Assembly: GCA_007692665.1 (NCBI GenBank) | Contig: REBP01000111.1 | Location: forward strand, 1 to 33,023 | Direction of reading: 5' to 3' | DNA length: 33,023 nt | From: Gemmatimonadales bacterium | Lineage (GTDB): Bacteria; Gemmatimonadota; Gemmatimonadetes; Longimicrobiales; Gaopeijiaceae | Shown: positions 16,201 through 24,045 of the stretch, one piece after another | Layout: every line of letters begins with the position of its first letter | Position numbering within the stretch: position 1 is the stretch's first letter | The notes under the pieces: model-generated | What the model was told of the DNA's origin: nothing | Seen by the model: the letters and a program-made list of their open reading frames with translations, nothing else | Databases searched by the model: none | Position numbers and translations under genes: made by a program

Positions 16201-16947
16201 GGGCGAGAGAGACAGATCGTCCTCCCGCCCCACGAACTGCCCGGCATTCTGAACGACCAGCCGGGAAGGGCCACCCGACGTGACAAGGATGGGAGATGAC
16301 CAGGTTGGAGCCGTGCCGGCGGCCGCACCGGAGGTGGGGGCGTCGACGTGGCGCACCTCCATGCCGTAGGCCCGCGCCACGGTGTCGCTCGTGGAAAGCT
16401 GGTGTGCGCCTCCCTGAAGGGACACGCTCGCCCGCTGGTCACCGTCGACGTAGAGGCGAAGACTCCCGGCGGGTGGGCTCCCCTGCGTGATCTCGGTACC
16501 CTTTCCATCGAGCACCCGGACGGTCACCACGTAGGGCGCGCCCGCCATGGCCGAGGAGGGACTGAGAACCTCGAGAGAGGTGGCGCCGCGGGTGACCACG
16601 CTGGTTGTGAACGTCACCTCGCCGGACTCCATGGTCGCCCGCAGCGTGGCAGGGCCGAAGGCTGCCGGTAGCGTCCATGTGCCCTCCGCCCTTCCATCCG
16701 TCCCGGTCGACGCTGATCCGGAGAACTGGCCGTCTCCCGACCAGACGACGGCGATGCCGGAAGCCGGCGTCCCGTCGGGGAAGCGAACCTGGATCGATAC
16801 GGGGTGTGATTCGCCGCCGTAGCTTGCCTCCGGGACCACCTGGTCGGACTGGGCGGAGGGGGTCTGCGGAGTCTCCGGACCGCCGTCGGAACACGCGACA
16901 AGCAGGGCTGTCAGCAGAATGGCGGTGCGGCGAAGGATGGCGGTCAT
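13267..16947 (-). CDS. Large lipoprotein with Ig-like repeats and a metzincin zinc-protease domain
   Basis: 1226 residues from ATG 16947; the lipobox LLVAC gives Cys19. The N-terminal two thirds consists of Ig-like Big-1-type modules: a first one about 30-120, and three close repeats at about 434-722. Each repeat has the form SG.GQ...GS.L..PL.V..RDQYG.P.A.P followed by TWTLP. The protease domain (about 850-1060) has HEVGHNLNQMH at residues 966-976, the three-His HExxHxxxxxH zinc site, and a plausible Met-turn at Met1015 (DVMGYC). This is metzincin-like, nearest in style to M66/StcE-like enzymes. A beta-rich C-terminal region follows. It is presumably a surface-displayed protease cleaving protein or glycoprotein targets. 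It lies 133 bp after the serine hydrolase on the same strand. Confidence 0.85.
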   Translation of the reverse strand: MTAILRRTAILLTALLVACSDGGPETPQTPSAQSDQVVPEASYGGESHPVSIQVRFPDGTPASGIAVVWSGDGQFSGSASTGTDGRAEGTWTLPAAFGPATLRATMESGEVTFTTSVVTRGATSLEVLSPSSAMAGAPYVVTVRVLDGKGTEITQGSPPAGSLRLYVDGDQRASVSLQGGAHQLSTSDTVARAYGMEVRHVDAPTSGAAAGTAPTWSSPILVTSGGPSRLVVQNAGQFVGREDDLSLSPPQLNVRDAFGNPVSSELEFVVGGGGEAFPRRATIPASGSITLDSLRFGSGPEAGLMRVVAPADTAEVNVPVSARVQASAIAVTGLPQVIFEGETPSFEIIASGAQGVAAYAPYEVRYVGESGLALVALAASPGALLLRGRLGVQGRSGSISLAPLPLGRGSLVFRVDDFEVTSPVDVREPPLPGGIVILSGDGQEAFVGSTLNPLSFRVVDQYGEPIAVPVAYAVTGGTITGSSQTTAAGQGSATWTLPAEPGSFEATVRAGSGENSVSVAYTAESLAPPEIHTFVVVSGAGQTGVRGSPLPEPLVVEARDQYGSPMAAPLTWSGDGSFAPASQTTSASTGRAETVWTLPDALGEVAGTVRAGGIEVSLAATAVEGPRLSGIVLVSGNNQGGETGSTLGGPLVVETRDQFGDPIAAPVSFSGPGAFTPSSGTSGANGRFQAAWTLPESAGNHLATAAAGAFSVQFAADAVAPPPTLPAEIDGHHVVQVSQSEDQGVTLVQGRGALFRGFVRRTGTGDVGVRLIVRNGGAVVQDVPITIAQPIPSTTPSRSDASTTFTAEIPGSHVQAGMSYTFRIESGELSSEVTRSPAVLARDPLHVRFIPIRVDSTGTVGDVNASSMGTYMGLWEGLPFPSATGEMRPEYLYTGPPVTEAGSTWTRLIGEVQSIRIDDGSSALYYGVVQREGPSAGVAGIGYVGYPTSVGASNYSTGIRRIVFNHEVGHNLNQMHSPCGNASGTDPNYPHADGRMGEYGMWLGSITPPGTPDVMGYCNGIAMGPYTWNRAIAHTRWWSAFAAVAALEPGLRIWGSMEAGELRMRTPFVTRVGSPDPNPEETLEIVIRDAAGTILWSGNAALHALDHAEATTFSAGVPMRLLEGTDGIVIEVARPTGTRRFGLGELPAAFGDPDTGIVMLPEMEVYRAPTGEITGFGAPGVTRPPAGDLIQEGGLRGGLFRQGAGGRPTEEVGTAGALLRELRPAR
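14780..15645 (-). repeat. Three tandem Ig-like coding repeats, about 295 bp each
   Basis: Three consecutive units of about 98 codons inside the metzincin lipoprotein, starting at ILSGDGQ, VVVSGAGQ and VLVSGNNQ. Each contains RD/VDQYG or RDQFG and ends with a TWTLP-like strand. They are diverged at DNA level, so the repeat is an old domain duplication rather than a recent slippage array. The coordinates are approximate. Confidence 0.7.
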
Positions 16948-17080
16948 CGGTGGGGGTCCCGTCCAGGACAGGACAATTCCTCGGGCCAGGGCGACAGATT
17001 TCGGCGGACGACAACCTGACTGCGCCACCCTGCCCCGTCAATGGGAAGGATCGCTGGTGTCGTGAAGGTTTCCGGCAGCC

Positions 17081-18346
17081 CTACGGTTCCCGCCCCACCT
17101 CCCGGGCGATCGCCCGGAAGAGCGCCACGGCCTCGTGGTCGTGATCATCGAAGCGGGGGTCGGTTCCCGTCTTCACCACGACCACCCCGCGGGCCGGGTT
17201 CACGTAGATGTACTGTCCATAGACGCCAATGGCCGTGAATTCCCCGTCCTCCCGACCCTCGGGGATCCACCACTTGTACCCGTAGCCGAAAGTCCAGTGG
17301 GAGTCCGGGTTCGGTCCGGGCTCGAGATGCGGGGCCTCGGGCTCCACCGACCGGGCCACCCAGCCCTCGGGAAGGATGCGGCGGCCCTCCCGCATCCCGT
17401 CCTCCAGGTAGAGGAGGCCGAACCGCGCCCAGTCCCTGAGGACGGCGTTGAGGCAGCAGAAACCGATCTCGTCGCCGCTTCGGTCCGTGTTCCAGAAGGC
17501 ATCCGACTCCATCCCGGCGGGCCGCCAGATCCGGGACTCCAGGTACCGTGCGGGTGACATGCCGGTGGCCCGGGCCAGGACGTGGGCCAGGACCCCCGTG
17601 TCCGACGAGGCATACTCGTTGTAGACCCCCGGCTCCCGGATCCGCTCCAGCCCGGCGTAGTAGGACAGCATGGGCTCGCCGAGGGCCATGGACCGAACGA
17701 AGATCCAGTTGATGTCCGAGAAACTGCTCGTGTAGCCCTCGTCGAAGTCCACGCCGGAGGACATGGTCAGGAGGTGCCGAATCGGCACCTCGTCATAGCC
17801 GGACCCGGCCAGTTCCGGCACGTACCGGGTCACCGGGTCGTCCAGGCTCTCGATGCCCCCCTCGGCCAGCGCGATTCCCACCAGCGCCGACACGACGGAC
17901 TTGGCCACGGACCAGGAGGTGGCGGGAGATGCCTCGCTCCACCCGGACCCGTACGCCTCGTGCACCAGGGTGTCGGCGCGGAGCACCACCAGCCCCGTGG
18001 TCTCGGTGCGGACCAGGAAGGCCTCGGTCTCCCGCTCCTCGCCGGCGAAGATGTAGCGCGCCGGAAGCGGCCGCGCATCGAAAACGAGTTCCCGGACGTC
18101 CGCGCCGGCCTGGACCGGAACGCTGGGGAAGACCCGGTCCATGGCCTGGAAGTGCTCGGTCCGGTGCCCGTCCGCGAAGAGGGTGAACGCCGGGCCCCAG
18201 TCCGTGGTCAGGAGGTAGCGGTACCCGCCGTAGAGGAGGAGGCTCACCAGGGCCACGGCCAGGATCCCCCATCGGATGCCTCGAGGGATCCCCGAGGGGC
18301 GCCGGGCGGGGGTGGGCTGGGGCGGTCGGCGCAGAGGTTCAGCCAC
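17081..18346 (-). CDS. Membrane-anchored serine hydrolase (beta-lactamase/penicillin-binding fold)
   Basis: 421 residues from GTG 18346, chosen because GGGGAGG lies 5 nt upstream; it overlaps the end of lspA by 8 nt. A single N-terminal anchor (WGILAVALVSLLLYGGY, about 26-42) would place the enzyme in the periplasm. The active-site motif is Ser146-Val-Ala-Lys149 (SWSVAKS). The second motif is Tyr-Ala-Ser (YNEYASSDTGVLAHV), as in esterases and 6-aminohexanoate-oligomer hydrolases, rather than the Tyr-x-Asn of class C beta-lactamases. Further family blocks are HLLTMSSGVDF and LRDWARFGLLYL. It is probably an esterase or amidase rather than an antibiotic-degrading enzyme. Translational coupling to lspA is likely. 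Confidence 0.88.
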   Translation of the reverse strand: MAEPLRRPPQPTPARRPSGIPRGIRWGILAVALVSLLLYGGYRYLLTTDWGPAFTLFADGHRTEHFQAMDRVFPSVPVQAGADVRELVFDARPLPARYIFAGEERETEAFLVRTETTGLVVLRADTLVHEAYGSGWSEASPATSWSVAKSVVSALVGIALAEGGIESLDDPVTRYVPELAGSGYDEVPIRHLLTMSSGVDFDEGYTSSFSDINWIFVRSMALGEPMLSYYAGLERIREPGVYNEYASSDTGVLAHVLARATGMSPARYLESRIWRPAGMESDAFWNTDRSGDEIGFCCLNAVLRDWARFGLLYLEDGMREGRRILPEGWVARSVEPEAPHLEPGPNPDSHWTFGYGYKWWIPEGREDGEFTAIGVYGQYIYVNPARGVVVVKTGTDPRFDDHDHEAVALFRAIAREVGREP

Positions 18347-18830
18347 GCGCGCCTCCCCGATCACGCCCCCCCACGAGGAAGAGCCCGATTCCCATGAAGA
18401 TCGCCACGTCGGCAACGTTGAAGATGCCCGTGCGGAGCGGCCCGATCCCCACGTTCACGAAGTCCACCACCGCTCCACGGGTGACTCGGTCCACCCAGTT
18501 CGAGATCCCCCCCGCGAACAGGAAGGCTGCGCCCAGAAGCGAGAGGCCGACCCAGCGCCCGCGGAGCGCCAGAACGGCCAGCCCCGCAAGGAGCAGCCCG
18601 GTGCCGACGGCGAAGATCGCGGTTCGAACGCCGGGGGGCAGGCCGGAACCAATCCCCAGCAGACCCCCGGTGTTCTCGGCGTACCCGATCCGCACCATGT
18701 CCCCCAGGTAGGACCGCCACGGCGCGTCCGCAAGGTGAGTGACCGCAGCATGTTTCGTGACGCGGTCGCATCCGATGGTTGAAAGAATCGCCGCGGCGAC
18801 GGCGGCCCTCGAGCCCGTTCTGATGCTCAT
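18339..18830 (-). CDS. lspA: Lipoprotein signal peptidase (signal peptidase II)
   Basis: 163 residues from ATG 18830. Four membrane helices are visible. The conserved blocks are CDRVTKHAA near the N-terminus (the D..[ST]K motif), NTGGLLG, then GGISNWVDRVTRGAVVDFV with a catalytic Asp, and FNVADVAIFMG with the second catalytic Asp. The enzyme cleaves diacylglyceryl-modified prolipoproteins before the lipid-bearing Cys. The N-terminal helix contains a Cys in place of the usual hydrophobic residue, so this may be an accessory LspA rather than the only housekeeping copy. It heads a minus-strand operon with the serine hydrolase and possibly the lipoprotein metzincin, a plausible LspA substrate. 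Confidence 0.9.
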   Translation of the reverse strand: MSIRTGSRAAVAAAILSTIGCDRVTKHAAVTHLADAPWRSYLGDMVRIGYAENTGGLLGIGSGLPPGVRTAIFAVGTGLLLAGLAVLALRGRWVGLSLLGAAFLFAGGISNWVDRVTRGAVVDFVNVGIGPLRTGIFNVADVAIFMGIGLFLVGGRDRGGARG

Positions 18831-19063
18831 GCGACCGCTCAGCGTTCGGGGGAATGACTTCGGAGGCCAGCGCCGAAAGAATGGCGTCGCGCTTCCCCGA
18901 GGGCCAGCCCCGGGCACCTCGTCCATGCCCGGGAGTCCCCGGTCGTTTGCGGGTGGAACGTTGTGCCTGCCCAAGGGTCGAGCGAGCCTGAATGGGTTCG
19001 ACCACCCTCGGATCAACGCTTCGATCACGGGCGGCCGATGCCCCCCGGACCGCGAGGAGGACC

Positions 19064-20101
19064 ATGTCCACCGCATCCACCGACCCCGTTCCCATCCGCC
19101 TGAACAGGACCGGGCCCCGAACCTGGCGGGCGGCGGGACTCCTGCTCGCCGCGGTTGTTTCCGGATGCGTCTCCGCGGAGACGCCTGCCGACACTTCGCC
19201 CGTGCCCCCAGAGCCCGAGGTCTTCGCCCCGGGGGTCATCTCGGACGACCGGGAGCAGTACCGCATCGCCTTCACCCCCTCAGGCGACACCGCGTATTTC
19301 GGGGCGGCCGACGGGTTCTTCCCCCAGACGCGGGACGCCACCATCTACCGGTCCATCCGGATCGGGGGCCAGTGGCAGTCGCCCGAGGTCGCCGCCTTTT
19401 CGGGCCGGAACGCCGACATCGATCCGTTCATCACGCCGGACGGGCGCCACCTGTACTTCTCCTCCATCCGCCCTGCCGAGGATGCCGGGGAAGATGCGCC
19501 GGAGGGCGGCGCGGGGGACGCGGACGGACCCGACGGACCGGCCAGGGTCGCCGACCTCTGGCGGGTGTCCAGGGAGGAGGGGGGATGGGGAAGCCCGGAG
19601 CGACTGGCGATCAGCACGCTCGGCGATGACCTCTACCCGAGCCTGGATGCCGACGGGAACCTGTACTTCGCGAATGCGGTCCCTCGCGGCGAGGGCCCCG
19701 ATCACTGGCGGATCGTGGTGGCACGCGCCGCCCCCGACGGATGGACGGATCCGGAGCCCGTGCCGGGCGGCGTGAACTCCGAGGACGCGTGGGCCTTCAA
19801 CCCCGCCGTCTCCCCGGACGGGCGGCAGATGGTGTTCACCCGCCTGAACCCCCTCGAGGCCCGGGCCACCGGGTTCGGGGAGCTGTACCGGAGCCGGCTC
19901 GACGACACGGGGGCGTGGACCGATGCGGTGAACCTCGGGTCGCCGGTCAACACCGGCATGGACGAGTACCATCCGTCTCTCTCCCCGGACGGCAGCACGC
20001 TCTACTTCGTTCGCCGCGACCCCTTTTCGGAGAACGCCAGCGGGAGCCTCTACCGGGTCGACGCACGGGTGCTCGAGCGGGCCGCGTCCGGCGGGGGATG
20101 A
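19064..20101 (+). CDS. PD40 beta-propeller lipoprotein
   Basis: 345 residues from ATG 19064, with GAGGAGG just upstream. The signal region (WRAAGLLLAAVVSGC) has a clear lipobox VSGC. The rest is a TolB-type PD40 propeller: recurring blades such as FTPSGDTAYFGA, ITPDGRHLYFSS, LDADGNLYFAN, VSPDGRQMVFTR and LSPDGSTLYFVRRD. An Asp/Gly-rich acidic loop lies between the second and third blades. There is no catalytic domain, so it is a binding or scaffolding protein rather than a peptidase. It is transcribed away from lspA across a 233-bp gap in which no strong promoter could be picked. Confidence 0.85.
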   Translation: MSTASTDPVPIRLNRTGPRTWRAAGLLLAAVVSGCVSAETPADTSPVPPEPEVFAPGVISDDREQYRIAFTPSGDTAYFGAADGFFPQTRDATIYRSIRIGGQWQSPEVAAFSGRNADIDPFITPDGRHLYFSSIRPAEDAGEDAPEGGAGDADGPDGPARVADLWRVSREEGGWGSPERLAISTLGDDLYPSLDADGNLYFANAVPRGEGPDHWRIVVARAAPDGWTDPEPVPGGVNSEDAWAFNPAVSPDGRQMVFTRLNPLEARATGFGELYRSRLDDTGAWTDAVNLGSPVNTGMDEYHPSLSPDGSTLYFVRRDPFSENASGSLYRVDARVLERAASGGG

Positions 20102-20198
20102 GCAGCGGGGGATGACCAGCGCTGCCGGCGGGGACCCCGTAGCCTCGCCCTGGTGGCATCATCTGGCTCGAACCCGCGGTGACGGGTAGACTTTTTCC

Positions 20199-21101
20199 AT
20201 GGACCGTTCACCCCCCTTCGGACCGGTCCCCGAGGTTCACCGCTCACCTCTGGGGCTCTGGTCCCTGGCCCGCTGGCGCCCCCCGGACCTCGCACCCCAC
20301 GTGGAGGAGATCTGGTTCTTCGAGGGAACGATGGCGCTCCGGCGCGAACGACATTACCCCCACGGGCAGCTCGACCTGATCCTCCACCTGGGTCCGCGCT
20401 ACCGCCGGATCTCCGGCGCGGAACCTGGCCGCTTCTCGCGGGCGCCCGCTTCGGGACTCTTCCTTCGGCCCGACGTGATCGAGGCCCCCGAAGGACGGTC
20501 CGCGGCCCTGGGGATCCGGCTCCATCCTTCGGGCGCGGCACGGGTGTTCGGGATGCCCCTGGAAGCCCTCGCAGGCCGGGATGTTGAGCTGGCCGATCTC
20601 CTGTCGCCCTCGGAGGTGGAGGCGTTGCTGGAGCGATGCGCCGACACGGCCTCCCCTGTCCAGCGGATCAGGGTGGCTGCGGACTGGCTGCGTGGCCGCA
20701 TCCTGTCGGGGCGCCCCCTCCCCCGCCCCATCGAGGCCGCGGTGGCGGAACTGCAGCGAAGCGGCGGACGCGCACCGCTCAGGGCATTGGCCGAGGCCGG
20801 ACCCTGGTCCAGGAGCCGCTTCTCGGTCCGGTTCCGCGAGGAGGTGGGCGTACCCCCCGGGACCTTCGCCCGGATCCTCCGGTTTCACCGTGCCATGACG
20901 GAAATGGGGTCTGGGGGCCCCGAGGGATCCGGGAGGCGTCGAGGGGTCGGGAGTCTTCTCAGCCGCGTGGCTCATCAGGGCGGCTTCGCCGACCAGGCCC
21001 ACTTCACCCGGGAGTTCCGGAGCTTCGCCGAAATGACGCCGACCGAGTGGCTCGCGCGGGTCAGGTTCCCCGAGACCACAAGTACGGCCGAGCGCGGGTG
21101 A
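20199..21101 (+). CDS. AraC family transcriptional regulator (DUF6597-type sensor domain)
   Basis: 300 residues. The N-terminal domain (about 25-165) resembles the DUF6597 sensor: HVEEIWFFEG, YPHGQLDLILHLG, GLFLRPDV and LGIRLHPSGAARVFGMPLEAL. The C-terminal AraC-type double HTH (about 185-290) has LRALAEAGPWSRSRFSVRFREEVG for the first helix pair and HQGGFADQAHFTREFRSFAEMTPTEWL for the second, the usual DNA-binding signature. It has a Gly/Arg-rich loop between the two HTH units. The VOC gene follows 102 bp later on the same strand and is a likely target or operon partner. Confidence 0.88.
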   Translation: MDRSPPFGPVPEVHRSPLGLWSLARWRPPDLAPHVEEIWFFEGTMALRRERHYPHGQLDLILHLGPRYRRISGAEPGRFSRAPASGLFLRPDVIEAPEGRSAALGIRLHPSGAARVFGMPLEALAGRDVELADLLSPSEVEALLERCADTASPVQRIRVAADWLRGRILSGRPLPRPIEAAVAELQRSGGRAPLRALAEAGPWSRSRFSVRFREEVGVPPGTFARILRFHRAMTEMGSGGPEGSGRRRGVGSLLSRVAHQGGFADQAHFTREFRSFAEMTPTEWLARVRFPETTSTAERG

Positions 21102-21203
21102 ACATTTCTTCAAGACCGCCGGGAACGCGCGACATACCTTGTCCGGAGTCGAGGGTGCAGCCCCCGATCGAACCTGTCCACCAGACCCCAGGAGAACCCG
21201 ACC

Positions 21204-21686
21204 ATGTCCAGCCCATCGGATCCCGCCCCCGAACCCACGGCCCCCTCCCCGGTGCCGGAGGGCTACCCCACGGTGATCCCGTACCTGGTCGTCCCGGACG
21301 GCGAGGGTCTCATCGAGTTCTTGGAAAAGGCCTTCGGGGCCACCTTGAACAGCCGCACGGACACCCCTTCCGGGCGGGTCATGCACGCCGAGATCTCCCT
21401 TGGCGGGTCCCGCATCATGCTCGGGGAGTCGAACGAGGAATGGCCCCCGACCCGGGCGATGATCCACCTCTACCTGCCGGATGTGGACGGGGTGTACCGC
21501 AGGGCCCTCGAGGCCGGCGCCACCTCGCTGCGCGAGCCGGAAACCATGTTCTACGGGGACCGCTCGGGAGGCGTCGAGGACGCCTCGGGCACCCAGTGGT
21601 GGATCGCGACCCGGGTGGAGGAGGTCTCGGCCGAGGAGATGGAACGTCGTCAGCGCGAGGGGTGGACGCCCGAAGAGGAGCGATAG
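21204..21686 (+). CDS. VOC family protein (PhnB/glyoxalase-like)
   Basis: 160 residues. It has the PhnB-like VOC pattern: VIPYLVVPDGEGLIEFLEKAFGA, then MHAEISLGGSRIMLGE, then HLYLPDVDGVYRRALEAGA, with the second metal-site region FYGDRSGGVEDASGTQWWIAT near the end. It begins with a Pro-rich unstructured tail of about 20 residues and ends in an acidic helix (SAEEMERRQREGWTPEEE) that is typical of this subgroup. Function in small-molecule binding or detoxification is inferred only from family. AGGAG lies upstream of the ATG. It is convergent with the 6-bladed propeller gene, only 7 bp away. Confidence 0.85.
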   Translation: MSSPSDPAPEPTAPSPVPEGYPTVIPYLVVPDGEGLIEFLEKAFGATLNSRTDTPSGRVMHAEISLGGSRIMLGESNEEWPPTRAMIHLYLPDVDGVYRRALEAGATSLREPETMFYGDRSGGVEDASGTQWWIATRVEEVSAEEMERRQREGWTPEEER

Positions 21687-21693
21687 CCCCGGC

Positions 21694-22842
21694 CTACCGG
21701 GCCGGGCCAAGGCGGACGACCACGTCGGACCAGCCTTCGCCATACGAGCTGGCAAGGCTCAGGGGAACCCCGTTCGGGAGGAAGGCGGCCGGAAGGCTCG
21801 CGTCCTCGACCAGGTGTGGGTCCGGGGCCGACGACTGAAGCGGGATGCGCAGGGCGATGGGCACATCGTCAGGTTTCAGGGACGGCCAGAGCCATAGACT
21901 CCCGTCCCGGTCGTACCGAAGGCTGGACCACCGCCTGGGCTCGGAAAACTCGACCTCGGACACTGGCAGGTTCCACTGCCGGGCAGAGGCAAGGAACGCC
22001 TCGTACCTGGCTTGCTGGATGCCGAGGAGTTCCCGGTCCGAATAGGGGTGCCCGTGGAGCTGCAGCGAGCGCATCGCTCCCGACTGGAGATGGAGGACCA
22101 CCAGCTCCGCGGATGACCCGTCGGACAGGATCCCGCACTCCCCGGCGACATCCCAGAGGGGCATGGGCAGGAAACTTCCCCCGCCCCAGGAGCTGCCACG
22201 AACTCGGGCGAGCGGCGTGAGCGCGATCCCGCCCACGGGTTCGAGACTGCCCTCCACCCACCGGTGGAGCTTGAGTCTTCGATCCGGTGACTGCAGGTTC
22301 TGTTCGATGATGCCCACGAAGTGTGCTTCCGAGTTCGACCGCAGCCCCACGGTGCTCATGGGGTGCAGTCCCGCAACCCGGACCGAGTGGAGCGGGTGCC
22401 CGGCGAGGTCGAACTCCAGGAAACGGACCCTGTCGAAGACCAGGAACGACTCTTCGGACACCGACACGTGTTCCACCGCGATCATCACCGGCGGCGCCGA
22501 AAGGAACTCTCCCGGGCCGGAACCGGTTCTCCCGAACTCCACGAGCACGCCGGTGTGGTCCAGCCCCACCACCCGCGCCGACATGTCGTTGTAGACGGCG
22601 ATCATCCCGCCTGGACTGGTGGCAACGGACGCGATCCTGCCATCCTCCAGTCGCAGGATCGTGTCCGGAGCGGCGTGGGGCGGCGCGGGGGACGAAGCGC
22701 CCCGGATCCCGTCGTCGTCCAGCCCGCAGAATCCGGCAACCCAGTCGCCCCGCTCGGCGGAGAACTCCACCGTCTCCCCCGGGCCACGGACATCGCATCC
22801 CGGGAGTGCGCCCAGCAGCAGCGAGAGGCCGACCCAGCGCAT
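21694..22842 (-). CDS. 6-bladed beta-propeller lipoprotein
   Basis: 382 residues. The signal sequence MRWVGLSLLLGALPGC gives a lipobox at Cys16. The body has propeller-type strands: ILRLEDGRIASVATSPGGMIAVYN, then VVGLDHTGVLVEFGRTGSGPGEF. That second motif is the hallmark of the 6-bladed propeller family abundant in Bacteroidota and Gemmatimonadota. Further strands are FLVFDRVRFLEFDLAGHPL and LRYDRDGSLWLWP. No catalytic residues are apparent. It starts 54 nt after a small membrane-protein gene and is probably co-transcribed with it. Confidence 0.8.
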   Translation of the reverse strand: MRWVGLSLLLGALPGCDVRGPGETVEFSAERGDWVAGFCGLDDDGIRGASSPAPPHAAPDTILRLEDGRIASVATSPGGMIAVYNDMSARVVGLDHTGVLVEFGRTGSGPGEFLSAPPVMIAVEHVSVSEESFLVFDRVRFLEFDLAGHPLHSVRVAGLHPMSTVGLRSNSEAHFVGIIEQNLQSPDRRLKLHRWVEGSLEPVGGIALTPLARVRGSSWGGGSFLPMPLWDVAGECGILSDGSSAELVVLHLQSGAMRSLQLHGHPYSDRELLGIQQARYEAFLASARQWNLPVSEVEFSEPRRWSSLRYDRDGSLWLWPSLKPDDVPIALRIPLQSSAPDPHLVEDASLPAAFLPNGVPLSLASSYGEGWSDVVVRLGPAR

Positions 22843-22896
22843 CAGGGAGCCAGGCCCGTTCCAGGTTTCGCCGGAGGGGATCAGCGGCCGGGGCTC

Positions 22897-23196
22897 TCAG
22901 GCGGCACGGTGCCGGGCCTCCAGCAAGGCATTCTGGCGCCATGCGAGGGCAGCAAATACCAGGACAAAGAGAAGGGCTCTCCCCGGCGAGGACCAGAAGG
23001 AACTCTCCGGGAGCATCGTGATCGCCAGCAGAAGCATCACGGGGACGGCGCCAGCGTGTCGCATGCGGCCTACAGCTTCCGAAGGGTCCACGGGCTGCCG
23101 GGGCTTCAGCTCCATCCAGACCCCGATGGCCAGAAGTAACAGGGCGAGATCCACCAGCAGCGTATCGCTTGCGAGCAGCGTATCGATTGTCAGCAT
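22897..23196 (-). CDS. Small membrane protein upstream of the 6-bladed propeller gene
   Basis: 99 residues with hydrophobic segments LLVDLALLLLAIGVWM, AVPVMLLLAITML and ALLFVLVFAALAW, and a basic C-terminus (RQNALLEARHRAA). No family recognised. At the start the DNA has a direct repeat of about 12 bp (CGATACGCTGCT, twice), giving a DTLLASDTLL peptide. It is likely the first gene of a two-gene operon with the lipoprotein. Confidence 0.55.
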   Translation of the reverse strand: MLTIDTLLASDTLLVDLALLLLAIGVWMELKPRQPVDPSEAVGRMRHAGAVPVMLLLAITMLPESSFWSSPGRALLFVLVFAALAWRQNALLEARHRAA

Positions 23197-23478
23197 TGCG
23201 CCCTGCCCATCAAGCCCCCTGCGCGCAGCCGCGCCTCATGGCCCGGGAACGATCCCGGAGGCCAGGTCCGGGAAACGGATCGCCCGAGGTCTCTCCATCG
23301 GGTCCCCCGAGCACATTCGCCCCCGCGTCGAGGCTGCGCAAGAAGCCCGGAGCCGGGGCGGTCCGCAGGCCGCCGGGCAGGCCCGCACCCGTGCCCCCGG
23401 CCGCTCGAGGCCGCCGACACCGGGCCTGCATCCGCCCGCGCGCACCCTCTTCCCGCGCCCTCGCATCGCCTCGCACCC

Positions 23479-24009
23479 TCACGCCTCTCCGGAAGACGCT
23501 TTCTCGACCTCGTACTCGAGGAGCACCATTCCGCCGGGGTACGACCGGCTGCCTGCCAGCCGAAGCCGGCGTCGCACGGCCGGGGTCGGGAGGAAGGGCA
23601 CGCCGCCGCCCAGCAGGATCGGGATGATGGCAGGCTCCACCGTGTCGACCAGGTCCCAGGCAAGGAGCGCGGAAAACAGCGCCCCCCCGCCGTAGAGCCA
23701 GATGTCGTCGCCGGGCTCCGCCCGGAGGTGGCGGATGTAGGCCTCGAGGCCGTCGCCCACGACTTCGATATCGGGGTGGTCTTCGGCCCGGAGTGTCCTG
23801 GACGCAACGATGATCCCCTTCCCCCGGAAACTCTCCCCGGATGCCTGCACGATCTCGTACGTGCGGCGGCCCATGAGGAGCGTATCGAACTGGGCATAGA
23901 GGGCGTCGAAATCGAAGTGCGGCTCGGGCGGAATCCAGTCGAAGTCGTCGTCCGGGCCCGCAATGAAGCCGTCCAGGCTGCAGGCGACCTGGTAGCGGAT
24001 GCGCCTCAT
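23479..24009 (-). CDS. Dihydrofolate reductase-like protein (RibD C-terminal domain family), second copy
   Basis: 176 residues. The family motifs are VACSLDGFIAGPDDDFDW, LLMGRRTYEIV, IIVASRTL, then DIWLYGGGALFSALLAWDLVDTVEPAIIPILLGGGVPFLP. It has the Gly-rich NADPH loop (YGGGALFS) and the LLGGG ending typical of YyaP-like proteins. Sequence is far from the first copy at 3828-4358, so the two are separate family branches, not a recent duplication. The substrate is unknown. It sits 36 nt downstream of the acetyltransferase gene on the same strand, so the two probably form one transcript. Confidence 0.87.
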   Translation of the reverse strand: MRRIRYQVACSLDGFIAGPDDDFDWIPPEPHFDFDALYAQFDTLLMGRRTYEIVQASGESFRGKGIIVASRTLRAEDHPDIEVVGDGLEAYIRHLRAEPGDDIWLYGGGALFSALLAWDLVDTVEPAIIPILLGGGVPFLPTPAVRRRLRLAGSRSYPGGMVLLEYEVEKASSGEA

Positions 24010-24045
24010 GCGTCTCGTCTCCGTGGCCGGGTCATGTGTACCCTG

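Noticed and set aside
23190-23963. 257-codon minus-strand open frame overlapping the second RibD-C gene
   Set aside because: Its sequence is a Ser/Arg/Pro-rich frame-shifted reading of the reductase; no independent features.
24010-24045. Integron attC site after the AAC(3)-I-like gene
   Set aside because: No GTTRRRY core or paired inverted core was seen at the 3' end of the gene.
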